Part shown: in pieces, positions 4,843 to 6,429 of the stretch
How positions within the stretch are numbered: position 1 is the first letter of the stretch
Layout: each line of letters starts with the position of its first letter
Assembly (NCBI GenBank): GCA_035288405.1
Contig: DATEAK010000135.1
Span: forward strand, 1-6,429
Source of the DNA: JACPSX01 sp035288405 [NCBI: bacterium]
GTDB taxonomy: Bacteria > JACPSX01
DNA length: 6,429 bases
Direction: 5' to 3'
The notes under the pieces: generated by a model
What the model saw: only the letters and a program-made list of their open reading frames with translations
Databases searched by the model: none
What the model was told of the DNA's origin: nothing
Translations under genes and position numbers: made by a program

Positions 4843-6054
4843 ATGCCCTTTGCTCAACTGGGCCTCGAGCCCGAGCTCCTTCGCGCTATCAAGCGTGAGG
4901 GATATGAAACTCCCACCCCCATCCAGGAGAAAGCAATCCCCGCCATAAACGCAGGAAAAGATCTCTTTGGGTGCGCCCAAACCGGTACGGGGAAAACCGC
5001 GGCTTTTGCGTGGCCGATCCTCCAGCGCCTGAAGGCGGCAAGGACCAAGCGTCTCAGGGCCCTGGTCCTGACACCTACGCGGGAACTCGCAGTCCAGGTT
5101 GCCGAAAGTTTTCGATCCTACGGCTGCTTTCTCTCCCTCCGCATCGGACTCGTCTATGGCGGGGTGAGCCTCTCTCTCCAGGAAAAGGAGTTGCATCGCG
5201 GAGTCGATGTTCTCATTGCCACTCCGGGCCGCCTCCTGGACCATATGTCCCGCGGCAACGTTGATTTTAAACATGTGGAGTTCCTGGTTCTCGACGAGGC
5301 GGACCGCATGCTGGACATGGGGTTCATCGACGATGTAAAACGCATCCTCCAGTTTGTCCCCAAGAAAAGGCAAACTCTCCTGTTCTCGGCCACGATGCCT
5401 CAACCGATCCGGCAGTTGGCCCAGGAGATTTTGCGGGATCCCGTGGAAATCCAGGTGACCCGCCCCGCCACTCCCGTAGAGACCGTGCGCCAGACGGTTC
5501 ACGCCGTGGCCACCTGGGACAAAGCCAAGCTTCTAAACCACCTCTTGGAGAATCAGGCCATGTCTCAGGTCCTCGTGTTCACCCGCACCCGGAGGGGGGC
5601 TGAAAGCCTCACTCGCTTTCTCAATGAGCGCGGGAAGACTTCTATCTCCCTGCATGGAGACAAGTCTCAAGCCGAGCGCACGAAGGCTCTGAATGCCTTC
5701 CGCGCCGGCCATTACGGCGTTCTCGTGGCCACGGACGTCGCGGCTCGCGGACTCGACGTGGAGGGGATCTCTCACGTGGTGAATTACGATGTTCCCGAGA
5801 CCCCCGAAAACTACGTGCACCGCATCGGTCGAACGGCGAGGGCCGGAGAATCGGGAGATGCCATTACCTTCGTGGCACCCGAAGAATCCAGCTACATGCG
5901 GGCTATCGAGCACCTGATCGGTCAGAGCATTCCGGAAGAGGCAGTCGAGGGTTATTCCCTACCACCCGCAGTGGCCCGTCCCGTGAAAAGGATCGGCACC
6001 AGAGTCTTTCGGCCGCGCAAGCTTCTGGCCTCCAGCGGAGGACGCAGGCGCTAG
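4843..6054 (+). CDS. rhlE: DEAD-box ATP-dependent RNA helicase, RhlE-like
   Basis: This 403-residue cytosolic enzyme unwinds short RNA duplexes using ATP; relatives act in ribosome assembly and RNA decay. All core motifs are present: F3 and the Q motif 'GYETPTPIQ' (20-28), Walker A 'AQTGTGKT' (45-52), 'PTRELA' (78-83), 'TPGR' (127-130), 'DEAD' (151-154), 'SAT' (182-184), 'VFTRTR' (245-250), 'ATDVAARGLD' (296-305) and 'HRIGRTARAG' (326-335). 'VYGGVSLSLQ' and 'DEADRMLDMGF' are typical of the RhlE branch. The C-terminal extension is short (about 375-403) and basic, ending in S-G-G-R-R-R, unlike members with long RGG or DbpA-type RNA-binding tails. The start at 4843 is chosen over 4795 because of the AAGGAG site and family alignment. 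A long structured leader precedes it and REP-like hairpins follow it. The RhlE label is by motif resemblance; the DEAD-box call itself is certain. Confidence 0.95.
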   Translation: MPFAQLGLEPELLRAIKREGYETPTPIQEKAIPAINAGKDLFGCAQTGTGKTAAFAWPILQRLKAARTKRLRALVLTPTRELAVQVAESFRSYGCFLSLRIGLVYGGVSLSLQEKELHRGVDVLIATPGRLLDHMSRGNVDFKHVEFLVLDEADRMLDMGFIDDVKRILQFVPKKRQTLLFSATMPQPIRQLAQEILRDPVEIQVTRPATPVETVRQTVHAVATWDKAKLLNHLLENQAMSQVLVFTRTRRGAESLTRFLNERGKTSISLHGDKSQAERTKALNAFRAGHYGVLVATDVAARGLDVEGISHVVNYDVPETPENYVHRIGRTARAGESGDAITFVAPEESSYMRAIEHLIGQSIPEEAVEGYSLPPAVARPVKRIGTRVFRPRKLLASSGGRRR

Positions 6055-6076
6055 TACGATTCGAAAAAAGCCCATC

Positions 6077-6101
6077 TCGTGGTTCGACAAGCTCACCACG
6101 A
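6077..6101. repeat. REP-like interspersed palindrome, copy 1
   Basis: TCGTGGT (6077-6083) pairs perfectly with ACCACGA (6095-6101) around an 11-base loop TCGACAAGCTC. The string 'GGTTCGACAAGCTCACCACG' matches, from memory, a dispersed intergenic repeat found in many bacterial genomes, which spuriously translates as 'VRQAHHE'. It lies 22 bp past the helicase stop and could serve as its transcript end. Confidence 0.65.
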
Positions 6102-6132
6102 ATGCGAAATATCCTTAATCTTCAATGCTGTT

Positions 6133-6165
6133 CCGTTCGTCCTGAGCGAGTCGACGGGCGAACGG
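6133..6165. repeat. REP-like interspersed palindrome, copy 2 (abuts a stop codon)
   Basis: CCGTTCGTCC (6133-6142) pairs with GGGCGAACGG (6156-6165), 10 bp with one G-T pair, around a 13-base loop that keeps TGAGC and TCGA as in the first copy's family. It is arranged as a partner of copy 1 with 31 bp between them. Its last base touches the stop codon of the - strand methyltransferase-like gene at 6166. It probably acts as a transcript-end or mRNA-stabilising hairpin between the convergent genes; that function is inferred. Confidence 0.65.
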
Positions 6166-6429
6166 TCAAAACACGCCAGGTATCCAGCGCTTCACCCGTC
6201 TCATGTATTCGAGGTAAGGCTCGCCGAAGAGCTCGATCAGACGGCGCTCGTCTCCAAGAACCCGGAAGTGGAACCAGATCGCCGTCCCCACAGTAATCAA
6301 CGCGGCCAGAACAGATTGTAAGGTCAGGGTGAGACCCGTGAGGAAAATGATATGCCCCAGGTACATGGGGTTACGAATATACCCGTAAAGACCTGAGGTC
6401 ACCAGCCTCTCCGGAGGCTTTTCCAGGCC
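6166..6429 (-). CDS. Isoprenylcysteine/phospholipid methyltransferase-like integral membrane protein, C-terminal part
   Basis: The frame is open to the window edge, so this is the C-terminal 87 residues of a longer gene. The GTG at 6402 is an internal Val, because the reading continues upstream as GLEKPPERL and the junction reads 'ERLVTSGLYGYIRNPMYLGH'. This 'RLVTSGLYxYxRNPMYLG' block is the hallmark of the ICMT/PEMT-like (NnrU-related) membrane methyltransferase superfamily and helps form the S-adenosylmethionine site. A hydrophobic span follows (IIFLTGLTLTL to AALITVGTAIW), then 'DERRLIELFGEPYLEYMRRVKRWIP', the conserved C-terminal E...Y...R block. Bacterial members are usually annotated as methyltransferases with unknown lipid or small-molecule substrates. 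It is convergent to the helicase, and its TGA stop (6166-6168) directly abuts a REP-like hairpin. Confidence 0.85.
   Translation of the reverse strand, partial: GLEKPPERLVTSGLYGYIRNPMYLGHIIFLTGLTLTLQSVLAALITVGTAIWFHFRVLGDERRLIELFGEPYLEYMRRVKRWIPGVF

Noticed and set aside
4837-5502. 221-codon open frame antisense to the helicase
   Set aside because: It lies opposite the strongly conserved helicase motifs; there is no independent support.
6079-6321. 80-codon + strand frame beginning MVRQAHHE
   Set aside because: The start is the known spurious translation of a dispersed palindromic repeat, and the rest is antisense to the methyltransferase-like gene.
1-6429. CRISPR array, transposase, prophage, integron or defence system
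   Set aside because: No regularly spaced direct repeats, no transposase or integrase motifs and no phage or defence-protein signatures are visible in any frame.

Overview
The window looks like an anaerobic, respiring Gram-negative bacterium, most plausibly of the Desulfobacterota / Deltaproteobacteria type. The evidence is a secreted multihaem c-type cytochrome carrying an in-frame UGA at a haem-binding cysteine position, a PAC2-family protein, an M3 oligopeptidase, an RhlE-type helicase and moderately GC-rich DNA. The taxonomic call is inference; there is no rRNA or other marker gene here.

Layout: (1) 2-142, + strand, is the C-terminal tail of a short-chain dehydrogenase/reductase. (2) 258-1352, + strand, is a 364-residue exported multihaem cytochrome. 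It has five ordinary CXXCH motifs, and a sixth (third in order) reads C-V-A-[UGA]-H, so a naive ORF caller splits the gene at 591-593. The frame continues through the UGA with three more haem motifs, and candidate SECIS-type hairpins lie just downstream. I read it as a probable selenoprotein cytochrome; a nonsense mutation or sequencing error is the alternative. (3) A hairpin at 1361-1395 closes that gene. (4) On the - strand, a PAC2-family gene (4209 to 3319) is followed after 74 bp by an M3-family oligoendopeptidase F (3244 to 1415), probably one transcript. (5) A divergent intergenic region (4210-4365) carries a sigma70-like promoter for a small basic protein (4366-4557, + strand). (6) 4558-4842 is gene-free and rich in inverted repeats, and leads into an RhlE-like DEAD-box RNA helicase (4843-6054, + strand). 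(7) Two REP-like hairpins (6077-6101, 6133-6165) separate the helicase from a convergent partial gene for an isoprenylcysteine/phospholipid-methyltransferase-like membrane protein (- strand, running off the right edge).

The genes do not form a single pathway. The cytochrome would act in the periplasm or at the outer surface in electron transfer. PAC2 and PepF suggest cytosolic protein or peptide turnover, and the helicase acts on structured RNA. The most notable item is the UGA codon in the haem motif.
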